From: Ramlibacter albus
GTDB taxonomy: Bacteria; Pseudomonadota; Gammaproteobacteria; Burkholderiales; Burkholderiaceae_C
Direction of reading: 5' to 3'
DNA: 64,000 bases
Assembly: GCF_014297445.1 (NCBI RefSeq)
Contig: NZ_JACORU010000006.1
Coordinates: forward strand, 1-64,000
The notes beneath the pieces were generated by a model. The model worked only from the letters and a program-made list of their open reading frames with translations, was not told the origin of the DNA and ran no database searches. Shown piece by piece: positions 38,114-46,698 of this stretch. A program made the position numbers and the translations under genes. Each line of letters begins with the position of its first letter. Position 1 is the first letter of the stretch.

Positions 38114-38801
38114 GGTCGCGCCGCTTGCACTGGTGACGGGCACGAGCTCGGGCATCGGGCAGGCGGTGGCGTCCGCGCTGCTCGAAGCGGGCTGGCGCGT
38201 CACGGGCGTGGACATCGCACCCGCGACGCTGCGGCACGAGCGCTTTCGCGCGGTCGAGGCCGACCTCTGCGACGCCCGCGTCGTCGATGAACTGAAGGTC
38301 GAAGGCGTGCCGCAGGCCGTCGTGCACGCCGCGGGCATCCTGCGCGCCGCACCCCTGGGCGAACTCACGGCGGCCGACGGCGAAGCGATGTGGCGGCTGC
38401 ACGTGCAGGCGGCCACGCGGCTTGCGAACCGTCTGCTGCCCTTGATGGCCGAAGCCGGACGCGGGCGCATGGTGCTGGTGGCAAGCCGTGTCGCGCGCGG
38501 CATAGCCGGGCGTAGCCAGTACGCGGCGACCAAGGCGGCCATGATCTCGCTGGCGCGCAGCTGGGCCGCCGAGGTCGTGACGCGCGGCGTGACGGTCAAC
38601 GTCGTCTCTCCCGGCGCCACGCGCACCGGCATGATGACCGACCCTTCGCGCGGCAAGTCGTCGCCGCGCCTGCCGCCGATCGGCCGCTTCATCGAGCCGG
38701 AAGAAGTGGCCGCGCTCGTGGCCTTCCTGCTTTCGCCCGCGGCCGCCGCCATCACCGGGCAGGACATCCAGATCTGCGGCGGCGGCTCGCTGCCGGCCTG
38801 A
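38103..38801 (+). CDS. Short-chain dehydrogenase/reductase
   Basis: A 232-residue SDR with the cofactor motif TGTSSGIGQA near the N-terminus, NAG-equivalent HAAGI, catalytic Ser in VASRVARG, YAATK (Tyr/Lys pair) and SPGATRTGM. The start is GTG at 38103, overlapping the upstream stop by 11 bp. Asp in VTGVDIAP after the second strand suggests NAD(H) preference. Likely oxidises an alcohol intermediate of the pathway. Confidence 0.88.
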   Translation: MSNEVAPLALVTGTSSGIGQAVASALLEAGWRVTGVDIAPATLRHERFRAVEADLCDARVVDELKVEGVPQAVVHAAGILRAAPLGELTAADGEAMWRLHVQAATRLANRLLPLMAEAGRGRMVLVASRVARGIAGRSQYAATKAAMISLARSWAAEVVTRGVTVNVVSPGATRTGMMTDPSRGKSSPRLPPIGRFIEPEEVAALVAFLLSPAAAAITGQDIQICGGGSLPA

Positions 38802-38805
38802 CACC

Positions 38806-39696
38806 ATGAACGACTCCCATCCCATCGGCCTCGTCGGCCTGGGCCTCGTCGGCCAGGCGCTGGGCAAGCGCCTGCTGCAGGCAGGCTTTGCCGTGCGCGG
38901 CTTCGACCTGCGCGCGGAAGCGCGCGACGCGTTCGCGGCCCGCGGCGGCACCGCCTGCGCGACCGTGCGCGAAGTCGGCGCGCAATGCGAAACCGTGGTG
39001 CTCGCCGTCTTCGAAACGCGCGACGTGCAGGGCATCGTTGCCGACCCGGGCGGCTTGCTCGCGCCCGGTAGTGCCGTGCAATGCCTGGTCGATTGCTCCA
39101 CCGGCGACCCCGAACAACTCGTTGCGCTTGCGTCGCAATTGCGCGAGCGGGACATCCGTTTCATCGAAGCGCCCCTGTCCGGCGCCAGCACGCAGATCGA
39201 AGCGGGCGAGGCCACGCAGTTGCTGGGCGGGGCGGCCATCGACATCCGCGAGCGCACGGCCCTCTTCGACGCGCTCTCGCGCCGCCGCATCCACGTGGGC
39301 CCCGCCGGCATGGCGGCCAAGGCGAAGCTCGCGACCAACCTCGTGCTCGGCCTGAACCGCGCGGTGCTGGCCGAAGGCTTCGCCTACGCGGAGACGCTGG
39401 GCATTTCGCCGGCGATGTTCCTGGAACTGGTGCTCGCGACGCCGGCCCGCTCCGCAGCAGCGGAGGTGAAGGGCCCGATGATGGTCTCCGGCGATTTCGC
39501 GCCGCAGTCGCGCATCCGCCAGCACCTGAAGGACGTGGACCTGATGCTCGCGAGCGCGCGCGCCGCGGGCCAGCCGCTGCCGCTGTCCGAAACCCATGCC
39601 TCGCTGATGCGCCGCGCGGTAGAGTCGGGCGACGGCGACCTCGACAATGCCGCCATCGTGCGCCAGTGGCGCCGCGAGCGGACCCCACCCAACTGA
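38806..39696 (+). CDS. 3-hydroxyisobutyrate-dehydrogenase-like oxidoreductase
   Basis: A 296-residue beta-hydroxyacid dehydrogenase: Rossmann GLVGLGLVGQALGKRLL, the substrate motif FIEAPLSGASTQIEAGEATQ and the catalytic Lys in AAKAKLATNLVLG (normally G-x3-K-x3-N). C-terminal helical domain present. It follows the SDR by 4 bp. The substrate is probably a 3-hydroxy acid such as a tartronate- or glycerate-like compound. Confidence 0.88.
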   Translation: MNDSHPIGLVGLGLVGQALGKRLLQAGFAVRGFDLRAEARDAFAARGGTACATVREVGAQCETVVLAVFETRDVQGIVADPGGLLAPGSAVQCLVDCSTGDPEQLVALASQLRERDIRFIEAPLSGASTQIEAGEATQLLGGAAIDIRERTALFDALSRRRIHVGPAGMAAKAKLATNLVLGLNRAVLAEGFAYAETLGISPAMFLELVLATPARSAAAEVKGPMMVSGDFAPQSRIRQHLKDVDLMLASARAAGQPLPLSETHASLMRRAVESGDGDLDNAAIVRQWRRERTPPN

Positions 39697-39700
39697 ACAC

Positions 39701-40579
39701 ATGCGCGACTTCTCGCAAGACCACCGCTGGCTCTCCATCAACACCGCCACCGTGCGCAAGAGCCGCGGCGTGGAGGTGCCGCTGCCGGACATCATCGAAG
39801 CCTGCGTGAAGCGCGGCATCCGCGCGATCTCGCCGTGGCGCGACCAGGTGGCAGCCGTGGGCCTGTCCAAGGTTTCGAAGCTGGTGAAGGCACACGGCCT
39901 CGAACTCTCCGGCTACTGCCGCGGCGGCATGTTCACCGCCACGGACGAGGCCGGTTTGAAAGCCGCGCACGAGGACAACCGCCGCGCGGTCGATGAAGCC
40001 TTCGAGCTCGGCGCGAAGTGCCTCGTGCTGGTGGTCGGCGGCCTGCCCGGCGCGCTGCAAGGCAAGGCGGCGCACAAGAACATCGCCCTTGCACGCGCGC
40101 AGGTGGACGAGGGCATCGAGCGGACGCTGGAGTACGCGCGCGCCGCCCGCATGCCGCTGGCGATCGAGCCGCTGCACCCGATGTACGCGGCCGACCGCGC
40201 GTGCGTGAACACGATGGAGCAGGCACTCGACATCTGCGAGCGTCTCGACCCGGGGCGCACCGGCACGATCGGTGTCGCCGTCGATGTCTACCACGTGTGG
40301 TGGGACCCACGGCTCGAGCAGCAGATCGCGCGTGCCGGCAAGCTTCGCCTGCTCGCCTTCCACGTGTGCGACTGGCTCACGCCCACCACCGACCTGCTCA
40401 ACGACCGCGGCATGATGGGCGACGGCGTCATCGACATCCGCAGGATCCGCGGCTGGGTCGAGGCGCAGGGCTTCGAGGGCTACAGCGAAGTCGAGATCTT
40501 CTCCACCGGCAACTGGTGGCAGCGCGAAGCGGGCGAGACGCTCGATACCTGCATCGAGCGCCACAAGACTGCTGTTTAA
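39701..40579 (+). CDS. Sugar phosphate isomerase/epimerase-like protein
   Basis: A 292-residue TIM-barrel protein of the AP-endonuclease-2/xylose-isomerase-like superfamily. Possible metal ligands are Glu in PLAIEPLHPMYA, Asp/His in VAVDVYHVWWDP, His in LLAFHVCDW and Glu in GYSEVEIFST. It is the last gene of the operon, 4 bp after the previous stop, and overlaps the convergent bactofilin gene by 4 bp. Expected to interconvert a keto/aldo sugar or inosose. Confidence 0.88.
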   Translation: MRDFSQDHRWLSINTATVRKSRGVEVPLPDIIEACVKRGIRAISPWRDQVAAVGLSKVSKLVKAHGLELSGYCRGGMFTATDEAGLKAAHEDNRRAVDEAFELGAKCLVLVVGGLPGALQGKAAHKNIALARAQVDEGIERTLEYARAARMPLAIEPLHPMYAADRACVNTMEQALDICERLDPGRTGTIGVAVDVYHVWWDPRLEQQIARAGKLRLLAFHVCDWLTPTTDLLNDRGMMGDGVIDIRRIRGWVEAQGFEGYSEVEIFSTGNWWQREAGETLDTCIERHKTAV

Positions 40580-41112
40580 CCCACCGAGGTATTGCGCATC
40601 GCCAGCAGCGGCTGCTGGCGGCCGCCCTGCGTGCCGGACTCGATCTCGCCGGAAAGCTGGCCGCCCTTCTCCACCTCCATCTCGCCGTAGCGCACGCGCC
40701 CCCTGACCTTGCCCGTGCTGTAGATCACGAGTTTCTTGCGCACGGTGAGGTCGCCGTCGAACTGGCCGCGGATTTCAGCGATGTCGATCTCGGCCGAGCC
40801 CTTGAAGGCACCGCGCTCGGAGATCTGGATCACGCGCGAGTCCATCGTCGCTTCCACCGAGCCCTCCACGACCAGCGTGTCGCAGTCCTTGATCTCGCCC
40901 TTGAGCTTGATGTTGGGGCCGATCGTGAGCTTGCTCTCGCCTTCCGCCACGGGCGCGGGGGACGAAGCCGCCGCGGGTTGCGGTGCGGGCTGCTGCTGCG
41001 CGGGGGCCTGTTGCGGCTGCTGCACCGCCTGCGCGTTCGGCGACAGCGCGTTGCGCAGCTGCGTGGCCTCGGACTCGCGCTTGTTGTTGAAGAAGGGGGA
41101 TTGCAGTGCCAT
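40576..41112 (-). CDS. Bactofilin
   Basis: A 178-residue polymer-forming cytoskeletal protein. A low-complexity Gln/Pro/Ala N-terminus (about 30-58) is followed by a beta-helical bactofilin domain (IGPNIKLKGEIKDCDTLVVE, GSVEATMDSRVIQISERGAF, then GKVRGRVRYGEMEVEKGGQL). The start ATG at 41112 is the first that keeps this architecture; longer versions enter non-coding or opposite-strand sequence. Confidence 0.92.
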   Translation of the reverse strand: MALQSPFFNNKRESEATQLRNALSPNAQAVQQPQQAPAQQQPAPQPAAASSPAPVAEGESKLTIGPNIKLKGEIKDCDTLVVEGSVEATMDSRVIQISERGAFKGSAEIDIAEIRGQFDGDLTVRKKLVIYSTGKVRGRVRYGEMEVEKGGQLSGEIESGTQGGRQQPLLAMRNTSVG

Positions 41113-41235
41113 TGAATCGGTCCTCTGAGGGGTTGCGTTGGGAGCTGCCGATGCTACGCAGGCAGGCGCATACAAGTTCATCCGCACGCGCAAGTTGCGT
41201 AACACGGCACAACAGCGCGGTGCTACGCTGGCGCG

Positions 41236-42117
41236 ATGCGACGCCGTGCTTTTTTCGTGCTGGCTGCCGCCGCGGCTTCGACGACGGCGCGCGCGCAGCC
41301 GCTCATGCGCGCGATCCCTTCGACGGGTGAGCAACTCCCCGCCATCGGGCTGGGCAGCTGGATCACGTTCAACGTCGGGCGCGATGCGAAGGCGCGCGCC
41401 GAATGCGTGCAGGTGATGCGCGAGTTCTTCGCGGCCGGTGGGCGCATGATCGACTCGTCGCCCATGTACGGGTCTTCGCAAGGCGTGATCGGCGAGGGGC
41501 TTGCCGCGCTCGGTGCGCAGCAGCGTGTGTTCTCCGCCGAGAAGGTGTGGACTTCCGGCGACGGCATGGCGCAGCTCGCGCAGACGCGCGCCGAGTGGAT
41601 GCTGCCGCGCTTCGACCTGCTGCAGGTGCACAACCTCGTCGCGTGGGAAAAGCAGCTGCCGCTGCTCTTCGCGATGAAGGCGCGCAAGGAGCTGCGCTAT
41701 GTGGGCATCACCACGTCCGAAGGCCGGCGGCATGGCGAGGTGGAGCGCATCATGCGCGCGCACCCGCTCGACTTCGTGCAACTCACTTACAACCTCGTCG
41801 ACCGCTCCGCCGAGGAGCGCCTGCTGCCGCTCGCGCGCGAGCGCGGCATTGCGGTGATCGTCAACCGCCCCTTCGATGAAGGCGCGCTGCTGCGCAAGCT
41901 GCAGCGCCACCCGCTGCCGGCGTGGGCGCGCGACATCGATTGCGCCAACTGGGCGCAGTTCGCGCTGAAGTACTGCATCTCGCACCCGGCCGTGACCTGC
42001 GCGATCCCGGCCACGAGCCAGCCTGCGCACCTGCGCGAGAACATGGGCGCGCTGAATGGGCGCATGCCTGACGAGGCGATGCGCAAGCGCATGGCGGCGC
42101 ACCTTGCAACGTTATGA
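41236..42117 (+). CDS. Exported aldo/keto reductase
   Basis: A 293-residue TIM-barrel oxidoreductase. Residues 1-20 (RRRAFFVLAAAAASTTARAQ) form a probable signal peptide, rare in this family. The barrel has IGLGSWITFNV, the Asp/Tyr region MIDSSPMYGSSQ, Lys in FSAEKVWTS and a final FALKYCISHPAVTCAIPATS. A periplasmic role is inferred from the signal alone. Confidence 0.85.
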   Translation: MRRRAFFVLAAAAASTTARAQPLMRAIPSTGEQLPAIGLGSWITFNVGRDAKARAECVQVMREFFAAGGRMIDSSPMYGSSQGVIGEGLAALGAQQRVFSAEKVWTSGDGMAQLAQTRAEWMLPRFDLLQVHNLVAWEKQLPLLFAMKARKELRYVGITTSEGRRHGEVERIMRAHPLDFVQLTYNLVDRSAEERLLPLARERGIAVIVNRPFDEGALLRKLQRHPLPAWARDIDCANWAQFALKYCISHPAVTCAIPATSQPAHLRENMGALNGRMPDEAMRKRMAAHLATL

Positions 42118-42172
42118 GGCGCCGGACCGCCCCAAGCCGAATGCCGCAGCCCGTGAGGGCGGAGGCTTTCGA

Positions 42173-42766
42173 ATGACGGAGTGGTGGACCTACCGGCTGC
42201 ACAGTTTCCTGATGTTCTCGCCCAGGACGTACTGGCGCACGGTGGAGAACTACAACGCCGAGACCTGGCCCGCGCATGCGATCGCGGTGCTGGGCGCTGT
42301 CTCGGTGATGCTGCTTACGCATCGCAGGCAGGCGCCGCGCGTGCTGGCGCTGTTGCTGGCGGTTGCGTGGCTGTGGGTCGCGTGGGCTTTCCTGTGGCAG
42401 CGCTATTCGCCCATCTTTCTCGGCGGCCCGTGGCTGGCGGCCGCGTTTGCGATGCAGGGCATTGCGTTGCTTTACGTGGCGATCTTCGGGCCGCGGCCGG
42501 CCGAGGAAGGGATGGTGATGCGCTCGAGCCTTGCGACTGTTCTCGTCTACTTTGGCCTGATGGTGGTACCCGTCGCGACCGCGCTCGTCACGCCGGCGCG
42601 CGTGCATCTGTTCGGCACCATGCCGGACCCGACCGCGCTCACGACGCTCGGTGTCATCGTCGCAGGCGCGCTGCCGGCGAGTCGCCGCGCGCGGCGATGG
42701 CTCGCGGTCGTCCCGGTGCTGGCCTTGCTTGCAGGTGGCCTGACCTGGTGGGCGCTGCTCGAATGA
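42173..42766 (+). CDS. Multi-pass membrane protein, DUF6064-like
   Basis: A 197-residue inner-membrane protein with about six hydrophobic segments. The N-terminal pattern TEWWTYRLHSFLMFSPRTYW, then VENYNAETWPAHAI, resembles DUF6064 proteins. No catalytic motif is visible. It starts 55 bp after the aldo/keto reductase on the same strand. Confidence 0.7.
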   Translation: MTEWWTYRLHSFLMFSPRTYWRTVENYNAETWPAHAIAVLGAVSVMLLTHRRQAPRVLALLLAVAWLWVAWAFLWQRYSPIFLGGPWLAAAFAMQGIALLYVAIFGPRPAEEGMVMRSSLATVLVYFGLMVVPVATALVTPARVHLFGTMPDPTALTTLGVIVAGALPASRRARRWLAVVPVLALLAGGLTWWALLE

Positions 42767-42772
42767 CCCGGG

Positions 42773-43330
42773 TCAGTTCCCGACGGTGATTCGACCCGCG
42801 AGCTTGAAGCCGCCGCCGGCCTGCGGCGTCAGCACCACCATCTCGCCTTGCGCCGGCTGCACGCCCGTGAGCGCATACACGGTGGAGCCGTGCGTGAACA
42901 TGATGGTGTTGCCTTGTGCGGGCACGCGTGCCACGAGTGGCTTGAGTTGCGCGACCTGCTTTGCCTCCTGCTCGCGGCGGCCGAACAGGTTGCCGAGCGC
43001 GGCTTCGGTGCGGCCTTCGCGGCCGACTGCAATGCGTGCCGTTTCCCTGCACCGGCACCACGGGCTGGACAACACTTCGCCGACGACGATGTTGTGCGCT
43101 CGCAATGCGTCGCCCAGTCGTTTCGCTTCGGCGCGGCCTTCGTCGGACAGGTTGCGTTGCGTCGAGCAGTCGTCCAGCTTCATCCCTTCGGGGTCGCCGA
43201 CGCCGGGCGTTGTGCTTGCGTGACGCACGAGTACGACCTGTCCTCCGCGCTTGAGCAGGTTCCACGTTGCTTCATCGGCGTGTGTCACGCCGGGCAGCAG
43301 CATGGCGATGGCGAGCAGCAGCGCTTTCAT
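42773..43330 (-). CDS. Exported histidine phosphatase
   Basis: A 185-residue branch-2-like histidine phosphatase with a signal peptide (about 1-18, ending GVTHA). The catalytic RHG-equivalent is LVRHASTTPGVGDP, with the second His in MFTHGSTVYAL and Arg in CRCRETA. The start at 43330 gives the signal peptide directly. It lies 7 bp after gspB on the same strand. Confidence 0.85.
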   Translation of the reverse strand: MKALLLAIAMLLPGVTHADEATWNLLKRGGQVVLVRHASTTPGVGDPEGMKLDDCSTQRNLSDEGRAEAKRLGDALRAHNIVVGEVLSSPWCRCRETARIAVGREGRTEAALGNLFGRREQEAKQVAQLKPLVARVPAQGNTIMFTHGSTVYALTGVQPAQGEMVVLTPQAGGGFKLAGRITVGN

Positions 43331-43337
43331 GCCGGCA

Positions 43338-44084
43338 TCAGAACGGTACGGCCACCCGCATGCCGCGAACGCGTACGACAGCGGACTTCGGCCGGATCTG
43401 TTCCAGCACGACCCCGGGCGCGATCTCCGCACCTTCGCCAACCACGAGACCGCTGACGATCAGCATCCGCTGCGCAGGATTGTCCGAGTACACGCCGCCG
43501 CTGATCGCGAGCCGTTGCACCTCAGGCGGCGCTTCCGCCATCGACAGGATGCGTTCGCTCGCGGCGGATGCCGGTGCGACCGTTGCAGACGCTGCCGGGG
43601 CGGCTTTCGCGACGGCGGAAGCAGGCGCTGCCTTGGCAACGGCGGCCGCGGCCGGCGCCTTGGCGACGGCTGCAGGAGGCGCGGCAGGCATCGGCGGCGG
43701 CGGCGGTTGAAGAACCGTTGCAGGCGCGGGCGCAGCGACAGGCGCAGGCGCGGGCGCAACGACGGGCGCAGGCGCGGGCGCAGGCGCAGTCGCCGCAGGG
43801 CCGCCCACGGCGGCGGGCGCCGGAAGCGTTGGCGGCGGAGCCATCGGGACAGCGGCGGGCGCAGGTGCAGCAGCAAGCGGGCTCGGCGCAGCAGCAGGCC
43901 GCCACAACGCAGCACCCACCGCAATCGCCACCAGCGCAACAGCTGCCGCGATCACCGCAGGCCGCTGCCAGACCGGCTTCTCGTCCGCAGGCAACGGCCG
44001 CACCGGCTGCGCATGGATGCCGCGCGCCGGATCGCGCTCGCGTTCGGCGTCGGCCCGGCGCAATGCATCGAGGATGTAGGACAT
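43338..44084 (-). CDS. gspB: General secretion pathway protein B
   Basis: A 248-residue bitopic inner-membrane protein. It starts with the typical MSYILDALRRADAERERD, has one transmembrane helix (about 43-60), a long Ala/Pro-rich periplasmic linker (about 65-175) and a C-terminal GspB domain (LAISGGVYSDNPAQRMLIVS, VVRVRGMRVAVPF). GspB works with GspA to place the type II secretin through the peptidoglycan. gspA lies 6 bp upstream. Confidence 0.9.
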   Translation of the reverse strand: MSYILDALRRADAERERDPARGIHAQPVRPLPADEKPVWQRPAVIAAAVALVAIAVGAALWRPAAAPSPLAAAPAPAAVPMAPPPTLPAPAAVGGPAATAPAPAPAPVVAPAPAPVAAPAPATVLQPPPPPMPAAPPAAVAKAPAAAAVAKAAPASAVAKAAPAASATVAPASAASERILSMAEAPPEVQRLAISGGVYSDNPAQRMLIVSGLVVGEGAEIAPGVVLEQIRPKSAVVRVRGMRVAVPF

Positions 44085-44090
44085 GGACGT

Positions 44091-45746
44091 TCAGGGTTCC
44101 GTGCGCAGCCGCGGTTCGTCGACCCCGGCTGCGCGATTGAGTTGCATGATGGTCAGCGGCCCGGGTTTGCCGTCGGCAGGCAGCCCCTGCGCGACCTGGA
44201 ACGCGCGCACGTCGGCTTTCAGCGCCGGCGTCAACGCTGCGGGCTTCTTCGGTGCCGGCCGGCTCTTGGCCTTCGCCAGTTGCTCGGCGACCCAGTCGAC
44301 CACGGCGCCCTTCGCGCCATCCTCGACCACACCGCCGCCATAACCTTCTGGTGCGCGCCAGAGCGTGCCGAAGTCGCCTTGCCAGCGGTCCGCCAACGCA
44401 GCAAGCGTCACGGTCTGCTCGCTGCCGGCGGCGCGCAGCGTCGCGCTCGTGTCGGTCAGCCCTGTCAGCACGGCGTACGAAGGCTGGCCGGTCGCGACAT
44501 CGAGCATCACGATACCGGGGCGCCCCAATTGCCGGATGACCGGCAGGCTGAGCGCGCGCGTGAAGCACTGCACCTGCTGCTTCTGCAGCGCATCGCAGGG
44601 GTCGCCCGAGCCACCGGGGTCCAGCTTCCACGCCTGCGCAAGCTCGCGCCACGCGGCGTTCTCGTCGCGCAGCAGCTTAGGCACGGCCGCGCTCGACGCA
44701 GGGCGCAGCGGGGTGGCGGACGCAAGCGCAGCGGGGCTCGCAAGGGGGGCGCCGGCAGCACCCGGTGCTCCCGTCGAAGCGCCGCTCGCCGGCCGCGGCG
44801 TCAGCACCGCGGAGGGCTTCAACGCCGGCGCATCGTGCTCCTGCACCCGCTTGACGGCCGCCAGCAAGCCGGCCCCGCCGACCGACAGCACCGCAATCGC
44901 GGCGACGAGCTTCGCCATGCTGCGCTTGGGCGCGGGCACTTCCTCGAACACTTCGCTCGCCGCCTTGTCCACGATCGGCCGGTCCACCGTGGCCACGCCA
45001 CTCGCGTAGGCGCCCAGCAGCGCGCGGTCGCACAGCAGGTTGATCTTGCGCGGCACACCACCCGTCAAGCGATGGATGCGCGCCAGCGCCCCCCGGTCGA
45101 ACGGCAGCGGCCGCTGCAGCCCGCACACCTCCATGCGATGGCGGATGTACTGCACGGTCTCCGCCTCGCTCAGCGCCTGCAGGTGATAGCGCGCGATCAC
45201 GCGCTGCGCGAGCTGCTCCAGCTCCGGCCGCGCGAGCATCGTGCGCAGCTCGGGCTGGCCCACCAGGATGATCTGCAGCAGCTTGCGCTCGCTGGTCTCC
45301 AGGTTGGTCAGCAGGCGCAACTGCTCCAGCACGTCGGCCGAGAGGTTCTGCGCCTCGTCGATCACCAGCACGTTGTTGCGGCCCGCCGCGTGCGCCTGCA
45401 GCAGGAACGCGTTGAGCGGGTCGAGGTAGTCCTTCACGGTGCCGCCGCGCGGCACGGCGATGCCGAACTCGTGGCACACCGTCTCCAGCAGCTCGCTCAC
45501 CGTGAGCTTGGGGTTGAAGATGTACGCGAGGTTGCAGTTCTCGGGCACCTGGTCGATGAAGCAGCGGCACACCGTCGTCTTGCCGGTGCCGATCTCGCCG
45601 GTCAGCAGCACGAAGCCGCCTCCGCCGCCCAGCCCATAGAGCAGGTGCGCCAGCGCCTCGCGGTGCCGCTCGCTCATGAACAGCAGGCGCGGGTCCGGCG
45701 CGATGGAGAACGGCTCCTTTTTCAGCCCGAAATAAGAGGCGTACAT
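44091..45746 (-). CDS. gspA: General secretion pathway protein A (ExeA-like)
   Basis: A 551-residue AAA ATPase: Walker A GEIGTGKT (50-57), Walker B VLVIDEAQ (126-133), a transmembrane helix (about 283-300) and a C-terminal peptidoglycan-binding domain (LKADVRAFQVAQGLPADGKP about 505-530). With GspB it forms the complex that assembles the type II secretin. The core gsp genes are not in the window. The start MYASYFGLKKEPF at 45746 is the family start. Confidence 0.92.
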   Translation of the reverse strand: MYASYFGLKKEPFSIAPDPRLLFMSERHREALAHLLYGLGGGGGFVLLTGEIGTGKTTVCRCFIDQVPENCNLAYIFNPKLTVSELLETVCHEFGIAVPRGGTVKDYLDPLNAFLLQAHAAGRNNVLVIDEAQNLSADVLEQLRLLTNLETSERKLLQIILVGQPELRTMLARPELEQLAQRVIARYHLQALSEAETVQYIRHRMEVCGLQRPLPFDRGALARIHRLTGGVPRKINLLCDRALLGAYASGVATVDRPIVDKAASEVFEEVPAPKRSMAKLVAAIAVLSVGGAGLLAAVKRVQEHDAPALKPSAVLTPRPASGASTGAPGAAGAPLASPAALASATPLRPASSAAVPKLLRDENAAWRELAQAWKLDPGGSGDPCDALQKQQVQCFTRALSLPVIRQLGRPGIVMLDVATGQPSYAVLTGLTDTSATLRAAGSEQTVTLAALADRWQGDFGTLWRAPEGYGGGVVEDGAKGAVVDWVAEQLAKAKSRPAPKKPAALTPALKADVRAFQVAQGLPADGKPGPLTIMQLNRAAGVDEPRLRTEP

Positions 45747-45770
45747 GGCCGGAAGGATAACAATGCGGGG

Positions 45771-46280
45771 ATGCAGCTTCCCGGAGACCCCCGCATCGTC
45801 ACGCCCCGGCTCCTCCTGCGCCTCGTGCGCGGCGACGACCTGCCCGCCCTGCTGCGGGCCAACGGCGACCCCGAAGTCACCCGCTACCTGCCCTACGAGA
45901 CCTGGGCCGGACCCGACGACGCGGTGGCCTGGTACGCCCGCATGGAGGGCCGCCGCGAGCGCAGCGAGGCGCTGCAGTTCGTGCTGGAGCGCACGGCCGA
46001 CCGCGTGGTGATCGGCAGCGCCCTGCTCTTCAACTTCGACGAGGACCGCGCCAGCGGCGACGTGGGCTACCTGCTCGCGCGCGAATACTGGGGCCACGGC
46101 TACATGGCCGAGGCGGTGGAGGCGCTGGTCGCGTTCGCGCGGGACACGCTGCGCCTGCGCGAGCTCAAGGCCGTGATCGAGACGCCGAACACGGCATCCG
46201 CCAAGCTCGTCATGCGGCTGGGGTTCGTGCCCGTCGCCACCGCCGACGGGCTGGACACCTGGCAGCTCACCATCGGGTAG
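45771..46280 (+). CDS. GNAT acetyltransferase, RimJ/RimL-like
   Basis: A 169-residue N-acetyltransferase. TPRLLLRLVRGDDLPALLRA opens the fold, and the acetyl-CoA region is VGYLLAREYWGHGYMAEAVE, followed by ETPNTASAKLVMRLGFVPV. This is the ribosomal-protein-Ala-acetyltransferase-like subgroup, whose targets vary widely. It diverges from gspA, with starts 24 bp apart. Confidence 0.9.
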   Translation: MQLPGDPRIVTPRLLLRLVRGDDLPALLRANGDPEVTRYLPYETWAGPDDAVAWYARMEGRRERSEALQFVLERTADRVVIGSALLFNFDEDRASGDVGYLLAREYWGHGYMAEAVEALVAFARDTLRLRELKAVIETPNTASAKLVMRLGFVPVATADGLDTWQLTIG

Positions 46281-46284
46281 CCCC

Positions 46285-46698
46285 ATGGCGGCGCGCGCGC
46301 TCAAGGCCGGCCTCGCGTATTTTGCGATCGTGTTCGCGGCGGGCTTTGCGTTCGGCGTGCTGCGCATCCCCTTCTTCGTGCCGGTGCTGGGCACGCGCGT
46401 GGCCGAGCTGCTGGAGTTGCCGCTGATGTTCGTGGTGATCCTGCTGGCCGCGCAGTTCGTCGTGGCGCGCTTCGCGCTGGGCGCTGGCGCGCCGCGCGTT
46501 GCATGCGGGGTGATCGCGCTGCTGGTGCTCGTCGGCGCGGAGGTGGCGGTGATCGCGGCGCGGGGGCAGCCCGTGGCGAACTACATCGCCACGCGCGACC
46601 CCGTGTCAGGCAGCGTCTACCTCGTGATGCTGGCGGTGTTCGCGGCGATGCCCGCGCTCATCGACAAGCTCAGGCCGCCGCGAGCGCCGTCCGCCTGA
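46285..46698 (+). CDS. Small four-helix membrane protein
   Basis: A 137-residue protein with four hydrophobic segments (AYFAIVFAAGFAFGVLRIPF; LPLMFVVILLAAQFVV; VACGVIALLVLVGAEVAVIA; YLVMLAVFAAMPALI). No family is recognised beyond a general inner-membrane protein. It starts 4 bp after the GNAT gene and overlaps the convergent MFS gene by 29 bp. Confidence 0.75.
   Translation: MAARALKAGLAYFAIVFAAGFAFGVLRIPFFVPVLGTRVAELLELPLMFVVILLAAQFVVARFALGAGAPRVACGVIALLVLVGAEVAVIAARGQPVANYIATRDPVSGSVYLVMLAVFAAMPALIDKLRPPRAPSA

Noticed and set aside
43251..46280. 1009-codon plus-strand open frame
   Set aside because: It is antisense to gspB and gspA. Only its last 170 codons (from 45771) are a real gene, the GNAT protein.
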